A stretch of DNA of 32,930 nt from Peptostreptococcus anaerobius VPI 4330 = DSM 2949 (lineage in GTDB: Bacteria; Bacillota; Clostridia; Peptostreptococcales; Peptostreptococcaceae), in the NCBI RefSeq assembly GCF_000381525.1, contig NZ_KB906627.1:1-32930 (forward strand). Direction: 5' to 3'. Positions 7,487 to 15,991 of the stretch are shown here, in pieces (within the stretch, counting starts at the first letter, position 1; the number at the start of each line of letters is the position of its first letter). The position numbers and the translations under genes are program-made. The notes beneath the pieces are model-generated. The model saw nothing but the letters and a program-made list of their open reading frames with translations, ran no database searches and had not been told where the DNA came from.

Positions 7487-8566
7487 TTAATTTTTTTCAT
7501 TGATTCCGCCTATAAATACATGTGAATTAAATTTTCTTTCGTAGTCTTCTTCTTTGATGATGTTGATTTTTTTATGTTTTATTAATTTAAAGTCCTTGTC
7601 GTATATTGAAATACTATTTTTAGAAATAAATATTATATTATTCACTTTGTCAAGTCCAATAGATTGAGGGTAATAGTCAAGTGAAATACTATTAACTTCT
7701 TCTTTATTCATGTCTATATACATGACATCTTTTTTATTTTTAAATGCAACTAGATTAATATCTTCAAATAATATAATTTTATCATTTACTAATATTAAAT
7801 CTGCAAACACATATCTATAGTCTTTATTAGGTATTACAATATTAGATTTTTCCTTTGTTTTGAGATTATATTTGGTTATGATATATTCACGAATTTGTCC
7901 TTTTTCATCATCTTCGGTATATTTTCCAAGTATGTATGCAGTATCATTACTCAAATTTGTACATAGAACTTCATTTATACCTTCTATGGATAGCTCATCT
8001 TTCTTTTTCATATGATTGTATAAAGTAACTTTATTTGTATCATTTTTGTAGTAATATAAATCAGATTTATACTCAAAAATTGAAGGAGATAGAGTGGTAT
8101 TTATTTTTTCGTTGCTAGTTGCTGTATTTTTTTCCTTGTTATAAATACCAAGGTTGGATTTTCCTAAGAGTATTTCCACTGAGTAAATATTATTTTTTCC
8201 AACGTGAAAATAGCTGGGATAATTATTAATTTTTATTTTTGTCTGTTTAAAATTATTTTTATTGACTTTTAATAAATCATTGTTATTGGAAAATATACTA
8301 GAGTCTTGGACGAAATAAAAAGATTTATCATCTTGTTCAATTTTATTATAGTTGAAAATCCTTAAAAAATCTTTTGCATCTAGATGTAAGTTTCCAATTT
8401 TTGCAAGTGATTTATTAAAAAAAGTAATTTCCGGCTTACTATCTCCCTGAACCGTAACTATACCAATGTAGTAGTCTTTCGTAAACAACTCATTTTTCAT
8501 ATTTACTAGCAAGAAAGATATTAAAGTAATTATCAGAAATGCTATTCCTGAAATTTTCTTTTTCAT
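7487..8566 (-). CDS. Hypothetical membrane-anchored extracellular protein
   Basis: 359 residues, not recognised. A short lysine-rich start and one hydrophobic segment (residues about 6-23, GIAFLIITLISFLLV) suggest an uncleaved N-terminal anchor. The rest is lysine/asparagine-rich and made of short strand-like stretches (for example KSFYFVQDSS, DLYYYKNDTNKVTLYN, NIIFISKNSISIYDKD) that recur like blades of a beta-propeller. A good AAAGGAGGT ribosome-binding site precedes the ATG. It lies 60 bases upstream of the papain-like gene on the same strand, so the two may form one unit. High AAT/AAA/ATT codon content sets both apart from neighbours and suggests acquisition. Confidence 0.7.
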   Translation of the reverse strand: MKKKISGIAFLIITLISFLLVNMKNELFTKDYYIGIVTVQGDSKPEITFFNKSLAKIGNLHLDAKDFLRIFNYNKIEQDDKSFYFVQDSSIFSNNNDLLKVNKNNFKQTKIKINNYPSYFHVGKNNIYSVEILLGKSNLGIYNKEKNTATSNEKINTTLSPSIFEYKSDLYYYKNDTNKVTLYNHMKKKDELSIEGINEVLCTNLSNDTAYILGKYTEDDEKGQIREYIITKYNLKTKEKSNIVIPNKDYRYVFADLILVNDKIILFEDINLVAFKNKKDVMYIDMNKEEVNSISLDYYPQSIGLDKVNNIIFISKNSISIYDKDFKLIKHKKINIIKEEDYERKFNSHVFIGGINEKN

Positions 8567-8602
8567 TTCGATAGACCTCCTTTTATACGCTTTTCAATTA
8601 CC

Positions 8603-8608
8603 ATTATA
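8603..8608 (-). promoter_or_regulatory. Possible -10 of the hypothetical gene at 8566
   Basis: TATAAT on the minus strand, about 35-40 bases ahead of the start codon, without a clear -35. Low support. Confidence 0.3.
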
Positions 8609-8724
8609 TACATATATAGGCATATAATCAATATTTTAAAATGATTAAACATTTAAATTTAACCATATTTTACACTTTACAGTAAATTAGTATATTTCGA
8701 TTAAATCATAAAAATATTGTGTGT

Positions 8725-8781
8725 TTTACATTTATTTTACAAAGTCATAGTAGATACTTTACATTTGTATAATAATATAAT
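8725..8781 (+). promoter_or_regulatory. Pho box and promoter of the pst operon
   Basis: TTTACA repeats lie at 8725-8730, 8736-8741 and 8758-8763, i.e. on an 11-base period with one degenerate position at 8747. This fits the Gram-positive PhoP-box layout of hexamers separated by five bases. Two more TTTACA copies occur upstream at 8669 and 8676. TATAAT follows at 8768-8773 or 8776-8781. I infer phosphate-starvation activation by the response regulator encoded at 13083. A bulged hairpin (GACT-GGC/GCC-T-AGTC) lies in the leader near 8812-8834, and the next 50 bases lead to an AAGGAGG ribosome-binding site. Confidence 0.7.
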
Positions 8782-8887
8782 AGTAAAGGAGATAGGTTGA
8801 CTGGCTTATAATGCCTAGTCGAATATCAAGTAGGAATTATAAATATAAGGTAAGTTTATTCTAAATATGATTGAAGGAGGTTAAGGA

Positions 8888-9781
8888 ATGAGACTTAAAA
8901 AGAAAATCGGATCACTAGTAATTTTAACAGGTATGGTATCAATAATGGCAACAGGATGTGGTAGTTCAGGGAAATCTGCTAGTTCATCTTGGGATAGCAG
9001 CAAGGATATATCTATAATATCTCGTGAAGACGGTTCAGGTACAAGAGGCGCCTTTGTAGAATTGTTCAAGATAGAAGAAAAAAATGGAGATAAAAAGGAA
9101 GATATGACTACTCAAGATGCTGAAATAACTAATAGTACTTCAGTAATGATGACTAGTGTAGCAGGCAATGAATATTCCATAGGTTATGTGTCTTTGGGTT
9201 CTTTAAATGACAAGGTAAAGGCCCTAAAAATAGATGGGGTTGAGGCAAATGAGAAAAATATAAAGGACAAGACTTATAAAATAGCTAGAAACTTTAATAT
9301 AGCAACTAAAAAGGACAAGAAAAATCCTATATCAGAAGACTTTATAAACTACATAATGAGTAAAGAGGGACAGAAGGTAGTGTCTGATAATCACTTTATA
9401 CCCCTTGATTCTGCAAAAGAATTTACATCTTCCAAGCCATCAGGAAAGATAACAGTAGGAGGTTCTTCATCAGTATCTCCAGTCATGGAAAAGCTAATAG
9501 AGTCTTACAAGAAGCTAAATCCTAGCGCTGATATCGAACTACAGACTACAGATTCTACTACAGGCATGACTTCTGCAGCAGATGGCAGCTATGATATAGG
9601 TATGGCATCTAGGGAGTTAAAAGACAGTGAATTGTCAAAGGGACTAGAGCCTAGGGTAATAGCTATAGATGGTATAGCAGTCATAGTAAATAAGGCAAAT
9701 ACTACAAGTGAATTGACTATGGACCAGGTCAAGAAGATATATACAGGCCAGGTGATGACTTGGGAAGAGGTAACAAAATAA
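8888..9781 (+). CDS. pstS: Phosphate ABC transporter substrate-binding lipoprotein, permuted order
   Basis: 297 residues with a lipoprotein signal ending in ATGC (Cys24). PBP-like phosphate-binding motifs are clear but in unusual order: SREDGSGTRGAF (45-56) and YSIGYVSLGSL (96-106), normally in the second half of PstS, come first. GGSSSVSPVMEKL (191-203), DIGMASREL (236-244), DGIAVIVNKAN (261-271) and YTGQVMTWEEV (285-295), normally first, end the protein. The protein stops where a standard PstS would go on to the SREDGSGTR segment. It is the first gene of a pst operon behind a Pho box and abuts pstC without a gap. Role: captures extracellular phosphate for PstCAB. Confidence 0.92.
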   Translation: MRLKKKIGSLVILTGMVSIMATGCGSSGKSASSSWDSSKDISIISREDGSGTRGAFVELFKIEEKNGDKKEDMTTQDAEITNSTSVMMTSVAGNEYSIGYVSLGSLNDKVKALKIDGVEANEKNIKDKTYKIARNFNIATKKDKKNPISEDFINYIMSKEGQKVVSDNHFIPLDSAKEFTSSKPSGKITVGGSSSVSPVMEKLIESYKKLNPSADIELQTTDSTTGMTSAADGSYDIGMASRELKDSELSKGLEPRVIAIDGIAVIVNKANTTSELTMDQVKKIYTGQVMTWEEVTK

Positions 9782-10675
9782 ATGAAAGAAAGTCAATGGT
9801 ATGAAAGATTTATGAAGATAGTATTTATGCTTGCAGCCCTAACATCAGTAATGGCTGTAGCACTAATATGTGTATTTCTTTTCTATAATGGTTTGTCAGC
9901 TATAGGCCAGGTTGGATTTATGAAATTCATAACTGGTAGAATCTGGAAACCAAATATGGACATGTACGGAATATTCCCAATGATAGTCGGAAGTATTTAC
10001 GTAACAGCTGGAGCCATCCTAGTGGGTGTACCAATAGGCATACTTACATCAGTATTTATGGCTATGTACTGTCCAGAGAAAATATATAGACCCCTAAAGG
10101 CTGCAAGTGAACTACTAGCAGGTATACCCTCAGTAGTCTACGGATTCTTTGGTCTAGTGGTATTGGTACCTTGGACTAGGCAGTTTTCCCACCTACTTAA
10201 TGGTATGGGACTTATATCATATAGCGGTAATGGAAGTGGTATATTTGTAGCTTCTATCCTGCTGGGTACGATGATACTACCAACTATAATAGGAGTTACA
10301 GAATCTGCTATACGTTCTGTAAACAAGTCTTATTATGAGGGAGCTCTTGCCTTAGGAGCTACCCATGAAAGAGCAATTTTTAAGATTATAATTCCAGCAG
10401 CTAAGTCAGGCCTAATAGCAGGTATAGTCCTTGGTATAGGTCGTGCAATAGGTGAGACTATGGCAGTTATAATGGTGGCTGGCAACCAGGCCAGGATGCC
10501 GATTGGAATATTTAAGGGAGTCAGGACCCTTACAGCAAATATCGTTATAGAGATGGGCTATGCAACCGACTTACACAGGGGGGCGCTAATAGGGACAGGT
10601 CTAGTCTTGTTCGTATTCATACTGATTATAAATGCGAGTGTGAGCCTACTAAACAGGAGGTCTAGCAATGAATAA
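9782..10675 (+). CDS. pstC: Phosphate ABC transporter permease PstC
   Basis: 297 residues with about six membrane helices and the BPD_transp_1 permease fold. Typical motifs are YGIFPMIVGSIYVT, ELLAGIPSVVYGFFGL and the EAA loop YYEGALALGATHERAIFKII followed by GIGRAIGETMAVIMVAGN. The start codon directly follows the pstS stop, and its likely ribosome-binding site (AAGAGG) is inside pstS. Its 3' end overlaps pstA by 8 bases, indicating translational coupling. It pairs with PstA to form the membrane channel. Confidence 0.96.
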   Translation: MKESQWYERFMKIVFMLAALTSVMAVALICVFLFYNGLSAIGQVGFMKFITGRIWKPNMDMYGIFPMIVGSIYVTAGAILVGVPIGILTSVFMAMYCPEKIYRPLKAASELLAGIPSVVYGFFGLVVLVPWTRQFSHLLNGMGLISYSGNGSGIFVASILLGTMILPTIIGVTESAIRSVNKSYYEGALALGATHERAIFKIIIPAAKSGLIAGIVLGIGRAIGETMAVIMVAGNQARMPIGIFKGVRTLTANIVIEMGYATDLHRGALIGTGLVLFVFILIINASVSLLNRRSSNE

Positions 10676-11528
10676 AGAATCGAATATAAAAGAGAGGCTA
10701 AGACAATATAAGGCTCATCCAAAGTCCCTTGTAGTAATGTTACTAGTAATGCTTGCTACGGTTATGACTTTTGCAGTACTGATAGGTATTATAGCCTACA
10801 TACTTATAAATGGTCTTCCCTATATAAATTCTTCTATTTTTGAATTTAAGCATACGTCTGAGAATGCATCATTGATGCCAGCCCTTATAAATACGCTTAT
10901 TATGACCCTGATTTCGCTAGTAATAGCAGTTCCACTTGGGATATTTGCTGCTATATTCCTAGTTGAGTACGCAAGCAGGGGCAATAAGCTATTGGGACTG
11001 ATAAGACTCACTACTGAGACCCTGTCAGGTATACCATCAATAGTATATGGTCTATTTGGACTACTCTTCTTTGTAGATACATTGGGCTGGGGATTTTCCA
11101 TGATAGCAGGGGCTTTTACCCTGGCTATAATGATCCTTCCACTGATAATCAGGACTACAGAAGAGGCCCTAAAGTCCGTTCCAAATTCTTTTAGAGAGGG
11201 TAGTTTTGGACTTGGGGCAGGAAAGCTAAGGACTGTATTTAAGATAGTCCTTCCTTCAGCAGTGCCTGGAATACTGGCGGGAATAATCTTGGCAGTAGGA
11301 AGGATAGTTGGAGAGACAGCAGCTCTTATGTATACAGCTGGTACTGCAGCCAATGTGCCGAGCTCTATAATGGGTTCAGGTAGGACTTTGGCAGTTCATA
11401 TGTATACTTTGGCAAGTGAAGGCCTATATATGAACCAGGCCTATGCAACAGCAGTCGTAATACTAGTTATGACTGTTGGAATAAATACGCTTTCTAGTGT
11501 TGTTGCTAGAAGGTTGGTAAAGAATTAA
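10668..11528 (+). CDS. pstA: Phosphate ABC transporter permease PstA
   Basis: 286 residues, second Pst membrane subunit. It has an N-terminal helix, then INTLIMTLISLVIAVPLGI, ETLSGIPSIVYGLFGLL, an EAA loop region (SFREGSFGLGAGKLRTVFKI), AVGRIVGETAALMYTAG and a final hydrophobic segment. An AGGAGG ribosome-binding site lies within the end of pstC. pstB starts 20 bases downstream. Confidence 0.96.
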   Translation: MNKESNIKERLRQYKAHPKSLVVMLLVMLATVMTFAVLIGIIAYILINGLPYINSSIFEFKHTSENASLMPALINTLIMTLISLVIAVPLGIFAAIFLVEYASRGNKLLGLIRLTTETLSGIPSIVYGLFGLLFFVDTLGWGFSMIAGAFTLAIMILPLIIRTTEEALKSVPNSFREGSFGLGAGKLRTVFKIVLPSAVPGILAGIILAVGRIVGETAALMYTAGTAANVPSSIMGSGRTLAVHMYTLASEGLYMNQAYATAVVILVMTVGINTLSSVVARRLVKN

Positions 11529-11547
11529 AGAAAGAGGAAAACAATAG

Positions 11548-12297
11548 ATGGGAATATTAAGTATAAAAAACCTAGACCTGTATTATGATGATTTTAAGGC
11601 TCTTAAAAATATCAATATGGAGATAGAAAAAAATAAGATAACAGCCTTTATAGGGCCTAGTGGTTGTGGCAAGTCTACCCTATTGAAGTCCATAAACCGC
11701 ATGAACGACTTAGTTGAGTCTTGTAGGATAGATGGGGAGATATTGTTGGACGGCAAGGATATCTACAAGGGATATGATGTCAACCAGCTAAGAAAGAGAG
11801 TGGGTATGGTATTTCAAAAGCCCAATCCCTTCCCTATGAGTATATATGACAATATAGCCTTTGGACCTAGAACTCATGGCATAAGAAAGAAGAGCCAGTT
11901 GGATGATATAGTTGAAAAATCTCTTAGGGATGCAGCCATATGGGATGAGACTAAGGATAGGCTTAAAAAGTCTGCCCTAGGTATGTCTGGCGGCCAGCAG
12001 CAGAGGATATGCATAGCTAGAGCTCTTGCAGTAGAACCAGAGATAATACTTATGGACGAACCGACATCGGCCCTTGACCCTATATCTACATCTAGGATAG
12101 AGGAGCTAGTGATGGAGCTGAAAAAAGACTACACAATAGTCATGGTGACGCACAATATGCAACAGGCAGTGCGTGTATCTGATAATACAGCATTTTTCTT
12201 GATGGGTGAAGTAGTCGAATACAACAACACAGAAAAGTTATTCTCTATACCTGCAGACAAGCGTACAGAGGACTATATAACAGGAAGGTTTGGTTAA
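11548..12297 (+). CDS. pstB: Phosphate ABC transporter ATP-binding protein PstB
   Basis: 249 residues, the standard PstB length. It is the cytoplasmic ATPase that drives phosphate import. Walker A is GPSGCGKST (about 36-44), preceded by KNKITAFI. The Q-loop region is [19 protein letters not shown], the ABC signature MSGGQQQR, Walker [14 protein letters not shown], and the H-loop VTHNMQQA. The PNPFP extension after the Q-loop glutamine is specific to PstB. Its end overlaps phoU by 8 bases. Confidence 0.98.
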   Translation: MGILSIKNLDLYYDDFKALKNINMEIEKNKITAFIGPSGCGKSTLLKSINRMNDLVESCRIDGEILLDGKDIYKGYDVNQLRKRVGMVFQKPNPFPMSIYDNIAFGPRTHGIRKKSQLDDIVEKSLRDAAIWDETKDRLKKSALGMSGGQQQRICIARALAVEPEIILMDEPTSALDPISTSRIEELVMELKKDYTIVMVTHNMQQAVRVSDNTAFFLMGEVVEYNNTEKLFSIPADKRTEDYITGRFG

Positions 12298-12958
12298 GAT
12301 GGTTAAAGAAAATATTTTTGATAAGAAGCTCAAGAAACTAGATGAGGACCTTACTCGTATGGGTGAGTTATGTGAAATAGCTATAGCAGAGGCTACCAAG
12401 GCCCTTATAGAAGGCAATACAGACCAGGCAAGGGCAGTTATAGAGGCAGATGAAGAGATTGACCAGATGGAAAAAGACATAGAGAGGCTATGTCTTAGGT
12501 TGTTACTCCAGCAGCAACCTGTTGCCAAAGACCTTAGAAAGATATCTTCAGCCCTAAAGATGATTACGGATATGGAGCGTATAGGAGACCAGACTTCAAA
12601 TATAGCTGAGATAGTATTGACTTTTAAAAATGAAGATACAGTTGATATAAAGGGCATAGGTACAATGGCTGAGGCTACATCTAGGATGGTAAGGCACTCC
12701 ATAAAGGCCTATGTAGACAATGACCTTGAAATGGCAAGGTATGTAATGGAAGAGGACGACAAGATAGACAAGTTCTTCGAGAAAGTAAGGTCCAATGTGG
12801 CGGACTATATCCAAAACAATAATGTAGAAAATGCTGAGTGGATATTCGATATTATAATGGTTGCAAAATACCTTGAAAGGATAGGAGACCATGCGACAAA
12901 TATAGCTGAGTGGGTTGAGTTCTCTATTACTGGAGTTCATAGGGCAGGTCAATCTTAA
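12290..12958 (+). CDS. phoU: Phosphate signalling complex protein PhoU
   Basis: 222 residues, all-helical, with two tandem PhoU domains. Each carries the metal-binding helix pattern with a conserved [18 protein letters not shown] in the first half and [17 protein letters not shown] in the second. PhoU links the state of the Pst transporter to the PhoR-type kinase and keeps the Pho response off when phosphate is plentiful. It is the last gene of the pst operon; a strong hairpin follows. Confidence 0.97.
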   Translation: MVKMVKENIFDKKLKKLDEDLTRMGELCEIAIAEATKALIEGNTDQARAVIEADEEIDQMEKDIERLCLRLLLQQQPVAKDLRKISSALKMITDMERIGDQTSNIAEIVLTFKNEDTVDIKGIGTMAEATSRMVRHSIKAYVDNDLEMARYVMEEDDKIDKFFEKVRSNVADYIQNNNVENAEWIFDIIMVAKYLERIGDHATNIAEWVEFSITGVHRAGQS

Positions 12959-12990
12959 AAGTAAATATGTTATATGTAAATCAATCAAGC

Positions 12991-13023
12991 AACTGTATGG
13001 TCTTAGGACTATGCAGTTTTTTT
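12991..13023 (+). terminator. Intrinsic terminator of the pst-phoU operon
   Basis: A 12-base-pair stem, AACTGTATGGTC with GACTATGCAGTT (two G-U pairs), TTAG loop, then a run of seven Ts. It separates phoU from the two-component genes. Confidence 0.85.
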
Positions 13024-13044
13024 GCGGATAAAGAGATGGTAATT

Positions 13045-13077
13045 TGGTATAATAGTATTAGTAGAATATATAGGAGG
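13045..13077 (+). promoter_or_regulatory. Extended -10 promoter and RBS of the phoP-like gene
   Basis: TGG-TATAAT (13045-13053) is an extended -10 with no good -35. AGGAGG (13072-13077) sits 5 bases before the ATG at 13083. The regulator and kinase therefore have a promoter separate from the pst operon. No TTTACA repeats are seen here. Confidence 0.55.
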
Positions 13078-13082
13078 AAGTT

Positions 13083-13763
13083 ATGGTATTTTATATTGAA
13101 GACGACGATAATATTAGAGATTTGGTAATATATACACTTGAGAGTACAGGTATGGAGGCTAGGGGATTTGAGAACCCCAAGAAATTTTGGACGACACTTG
13201 AATACGAAATTCCTGATCTAGTCCTGTGCGATATTATGCTTCCGGAAGAGGACGGTTTGTCTATACTCAAAAAACTAAGGGCATCCTCTAAAACAAGGAA
13301 CATACCTATAATAATGCTAACAGCCAAGGGTTCTGAATACGATAAGGTAATAGGCCTGGACTCAGGTGCAGATGATTATGTGACTAAACCATTTGGCATG
13401 ATGGAGCTGGTATCTAGGATAAAGGCTGTTATGAGAAGGTCTAGTTTAGAGACAGATAAGAAGTGCCTAGTTATAGGGGATGTAATGTTGGACCCTGAAA
13501 GACATGAAGTAAGAGTTGACCAAGACCAAGTGAGCCTTACCCTAAAGGAATTTGACCTACTATATCTCCTGATGAAAAATCCAAACATAGTCATGACAAG
13601 GGATAAAATATTGGAGACGGTGTGGGGATATGATTTTGGTGGAGAGACTGGGACTGTCGATGTTCATATTAGGACACTGAGGCAGAAACTAGGTTTAAGT
13701 GGCGATATAATAGAGACCATAAGGGGAGTAGGATATAGGGTAGGTGATAGAAATGAAAGATAG
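13083..13763 (+). CDS. phoP: OmpR/PhoB-family response regulator (PhoP-type)
   Basis: 226 residues. The receiver domain (1-120) has acidic residues EDDD at 6-9, the phospho-acceptor Asp50 (LVLCDIMLPEEDG), Thr80 and Lys102 (DDYVTKPF). The C-terminal winged-helix DNA-binding domain (130-225) has LTLKEFDLLYLL, a GGETGTVDVHIRTLRQKL recognition region and the closing IETIRGVGYRVG. Its place after pst-phoU and the Pho box at 8725 support control of phosphate uptake; it is not proven by sequence alone that it is not another OmpR-type regulator. The end overlaps the kinase gene. Confidence 0.9.
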   Translation: MVFYIEDDDNIRDLVIYTLESTGMEARGFENPKKFWTTLEYEIPDLVLCDIMLPEEDGLSILKKLRASSKTRNIPIIMLTAKGSEYDKVIGLDSGADDYVTKPFGMMELVSRIKAVMRRSSLETDKKCLVIGDVMLDPERHEVRVDQDQVSLTLKEFDLLYLLMKNPNIVMTRDKILETVWGYDFGGETGTVDVHIRTLRQKLGLSGDIIETIRGVGYRVGDRNER

Positions 13764-15069
13764 GGTCCAAAAGGTCCTGATGTTTTCACTTAGTCTTGTC
13801 CTTATAATATCCTACCTAGTAATGGTTGTATTTGTCTATAGGCAGGACCTTAGACTGATGAAGTATGAGGTCAAGCAAGAGGCCAAGTATATACAGGAGG
13901 CTGTGAATATAGCAGGACCCCAGTATTTAGAGAGCATTGATAATGTTGACAAAAACACTAGAATAACCAAGATAGACAAGGATGGCAAAGTCCTATATGA
14001 CTCCCAGGGTAGAAAAGACCTAGAAAATCATAAGACGAGAAAAGAAGTAGTAGAGGCGCTTAAAAATGGATACGGTGAAGACGTTAGAAGGTCTGAAACT
14101 ATAGGCAAGAATATGTATTACTATGCCCTTCTTCTAAATGATAAAAGTGTAATCAGGGTATCCAAGACCATGTACAATATGGTGGCTATTGCTATTGATT
14201 TTCTACCATTTATGTTGGGTATTTTCTTGATTATGCTACTCCTATCTTGGATGATAGCAAGGTGGCAGACTAGAAGGATTATAGGTCCAATTAACGATAT
14301 AGACCTAGAAAATCCCCTAGAAAATATCACTTATAGGGAGCTTGAACCACTTTTGGTGGCTATGGATTTAAACAATAAGCAAAAGGATATGGTGTCCAAT
14401 ATGAGAAAGGAATTTTCAGCCAATGTTTCCCACGAGTTAAAGACACCCCTTACATCCATATCCGGCTATGCTGAGATTATGAAAAATGGCATAGTCAAGG
14501 AAAAAGACATCCCTAATTTTGCGGATAGGATCTATAAAGAAGCAAGTAGATTGATAAAACTTGTCAACGATATTATAAATATATCTAGATTGGACGAGGG
14601 ATATGTAGATATAGAAAAAGAGGATGTTGACCTGTTTGAAATGTCCAGAGAGATAAGTTCACGACTAGCCAAGCAGGCCAATGACAAGGGTATAAAGGTA
14701 GCCTTAGAAGGAGAAAGAGTCATATGTCATGGCATAAGGCAGATACTGGATGATATGGTCTATAACCTAGTTGAGAATGCTATAAAGTACAACAAGGAAA
14801 ATGGCAAGGTAACTATATGGGTAGGCAGTACCCTTGATGGAGTAAAGATACGTGTTACTGATACCGGAATAGGTATAGCTGATGAGGAAACAGATAGGAT
14901 ATTTGAGAGGTTTTACAGGGTGGACAAGAGCCACTCCAAGGAGATAGGCGGAACAGGTCTGGGCCTATCTATTGTCAAGCACGGTGCCATGGTCCACGGG
15001 GCAAGTCTAAGTGTTGACAGCAAGCTTGGAGAGGGTAGTGTATTTGAGATAAGATTTCCTAATGCTTAA
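13753..15069 (+). CDS. phoR: Sensor histidine kinase (PhoR-type)
   Basis: 438 residues. TM1 is at about 5-26, an extracytoplasmic region of about 110 residues follows, TM2 (FLPFMLGIFLIMLLLSWMIA) is near 145-165, and then a short linker. The catalytic core has the H-box FSANVSHELKTPLTSISGYAE, the N-box NLVENAIKYNKENG, G1 VTDTGIGIADEE, F-box and G2 GGTGLGLSIVKHG. I chose the ATG at 13753 (MKDRVQ) over the GTG at 13744, because TAGGTG sits at proper spacing for the ATG. It overlaps the regulator gene by 11 bases, so the two are co-translated. Its 3' end overlaps the convergent EamA gene by 11 bases. Confidence 0.9.
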   Translation: MKDRVQKVLMFSLSLVLIISYLVMVVFVYRQDLRLMKYEVKQEAKYIQEAVNIAGPQYLESIDNVDKNTRITKIDKDGKVLYDSQGRKDLENHKTRKEVVEALKNGYGEDVRRSETIGKNMYYYALLLNDKSVIRVSKTMYNMVAIAIDFLPFMLGIFLIMLLLSWMIARWQTRRIIGPINDIDLENPLENITYRELEPLLVAMDLNNKQKDMVSNMRKEFSANVSHELKTPLTSISGYAEIMKNGIVKEKDIPNFADRIYKEASRLIKLVNDIINISRLDEGYVDIEKEDVDLFEMSREISSRLAKQANDKGIKVALEGERVICHGIRQILDDMVYNLVENAIKYNKENGKVTIWVGSTLDGVKIRVTDTGIGIADEETDRIFERFYRVDKSHSKEIGGTGLGLSIVKHGAMVHGASLSVDSKLGEGSVFEIRFPNA

Positions 15070-15991
15070 AGGGTTTTAAAATCTTGGCTAGGACTATCCT
15101 AAGATCGAGTTCCATAGCAAAGACAGAACCAACAACTATAAGAGCACCTATTATTTGGATAATTTTCATGTTTTCTCCAAATATGAAAAAGGCTAATATA
15201 CTTGCAAATGTTGGTTCAAGGGCTACCATCATGCTAGGCAAGGATGTGCCTATATAGTGGGTAGACTTTACATATAGGTTGTTGGATACGAATGTACACA
15301 ATATACCGATAACAAGGACATGTAATAAGTAGAACATAGGATTATTTGAACTTGTGACACTTGATACAAGCCTAGGTATGTCAGTAAAGAACAGGGTAAA
15401 GATACTAGAAGACATAAATCCATATAAGAGGATTGTGTCTTTTTGTATTTTACCCTCTACAAAACGTGGTAGGACTATCTGCATCGCAAAGGTCATGCCA
15501 TTGAATATGGCTGCCAGTATTCCTAGAGTATCTAGGTTTGCTCCACTTGTAGAGAATATGTCTATAATACACATACAACCAAAGATACAGGTTGATACTA
15601 CTATTATCTTTTTTAGGCTAATCTTGTCCTTAAAGAATATATATCCAAATATAGTGACCCATATAGGGTTTGAAAACATAAGGACAGTTGCCACTGATAG
15701 GGGTATCCTAGACACGGCAAAACTATAGGCGGATATACCTATCGCAAAGTTGAGTATACCGTAGAAGGCACAAAATATAAGTCCCTTCATATCGACCTTG
15801 TAGGCAGATTTATTTGTGAAGTACAAAAATATGGCTGTTAGGACAAAGCCAAAGCTAGACCTCACAAAGGATATGTCATAGGAGTTCATCTGTATTTCGT
15901 TTAGGTAACGACTGCTGACACCCATAAAACCCCACATGAATGTAGCTATAACCATCATTATAATACCTTTTTGTCTATATTTATTTTTCAT
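15059..15991 (-). CDS. EamA/DMT-superfamily transporter
   Basis: 310 residues with about ten hydrophobic helices in two EamA repeats (RhaT/DMT type). The first repeat is marked by FMWGFMGVSSRYLNE and SAYSFAVSRIPLSVATVL; the second by SNNLYVKSTHYIGTSLPSMMVALEPTFASILAF. Such proteins export or import small metabolites (amino acids, nucleosides); the substrate is unknown. The start lies inside the end of the aroE-aroK fusion (11-base overlap), so the two are translated from one mRNA. An aromatic-related metabolite is possible but only an inference from context. Confidence 0.88.
   Translation of the reverse strand: MKNKYRQKGIIMMVIATFMWGFMGVSSRYLNEIQMNSYDISFVRSSFGFVLTAIFLYFTNKSAYKVDMKGLIFCAFYGILNFAIGISAYSFAVSRIPLSVATVLMFSNPIWVTIFGYIFFKDKISLKKIIVVSTCIFGCMCIIDIFSTSGANLDTLGILAAIFNGMTFAMQIVLPRFVEGKIQKDTILLYGFMSSSIFTLFFTDIPRLVSSVTSSNNPMFYLLHVLVIGILCTFVSNNLYVKSTHYIGTSLPSMMVALEPTFASILAFFIFGENMKIIQIIGALIVVGSVFAMELDLRIVLAKILKPFKH

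Noticed and set aside
10820-11353. Long minus-strand open frame opposite pstA (177 codons).
   Set aside because: Shadow of a clearly coding plus-strand gene; no family match and no ribosome-binding site.
12238-12988. Minus-strand open frames opposite phoU (154 and 130 codons).
   Set aside because: Antisense shadows of a well-conserved gene with cysteine/isoleucine-rich nonsense composition.
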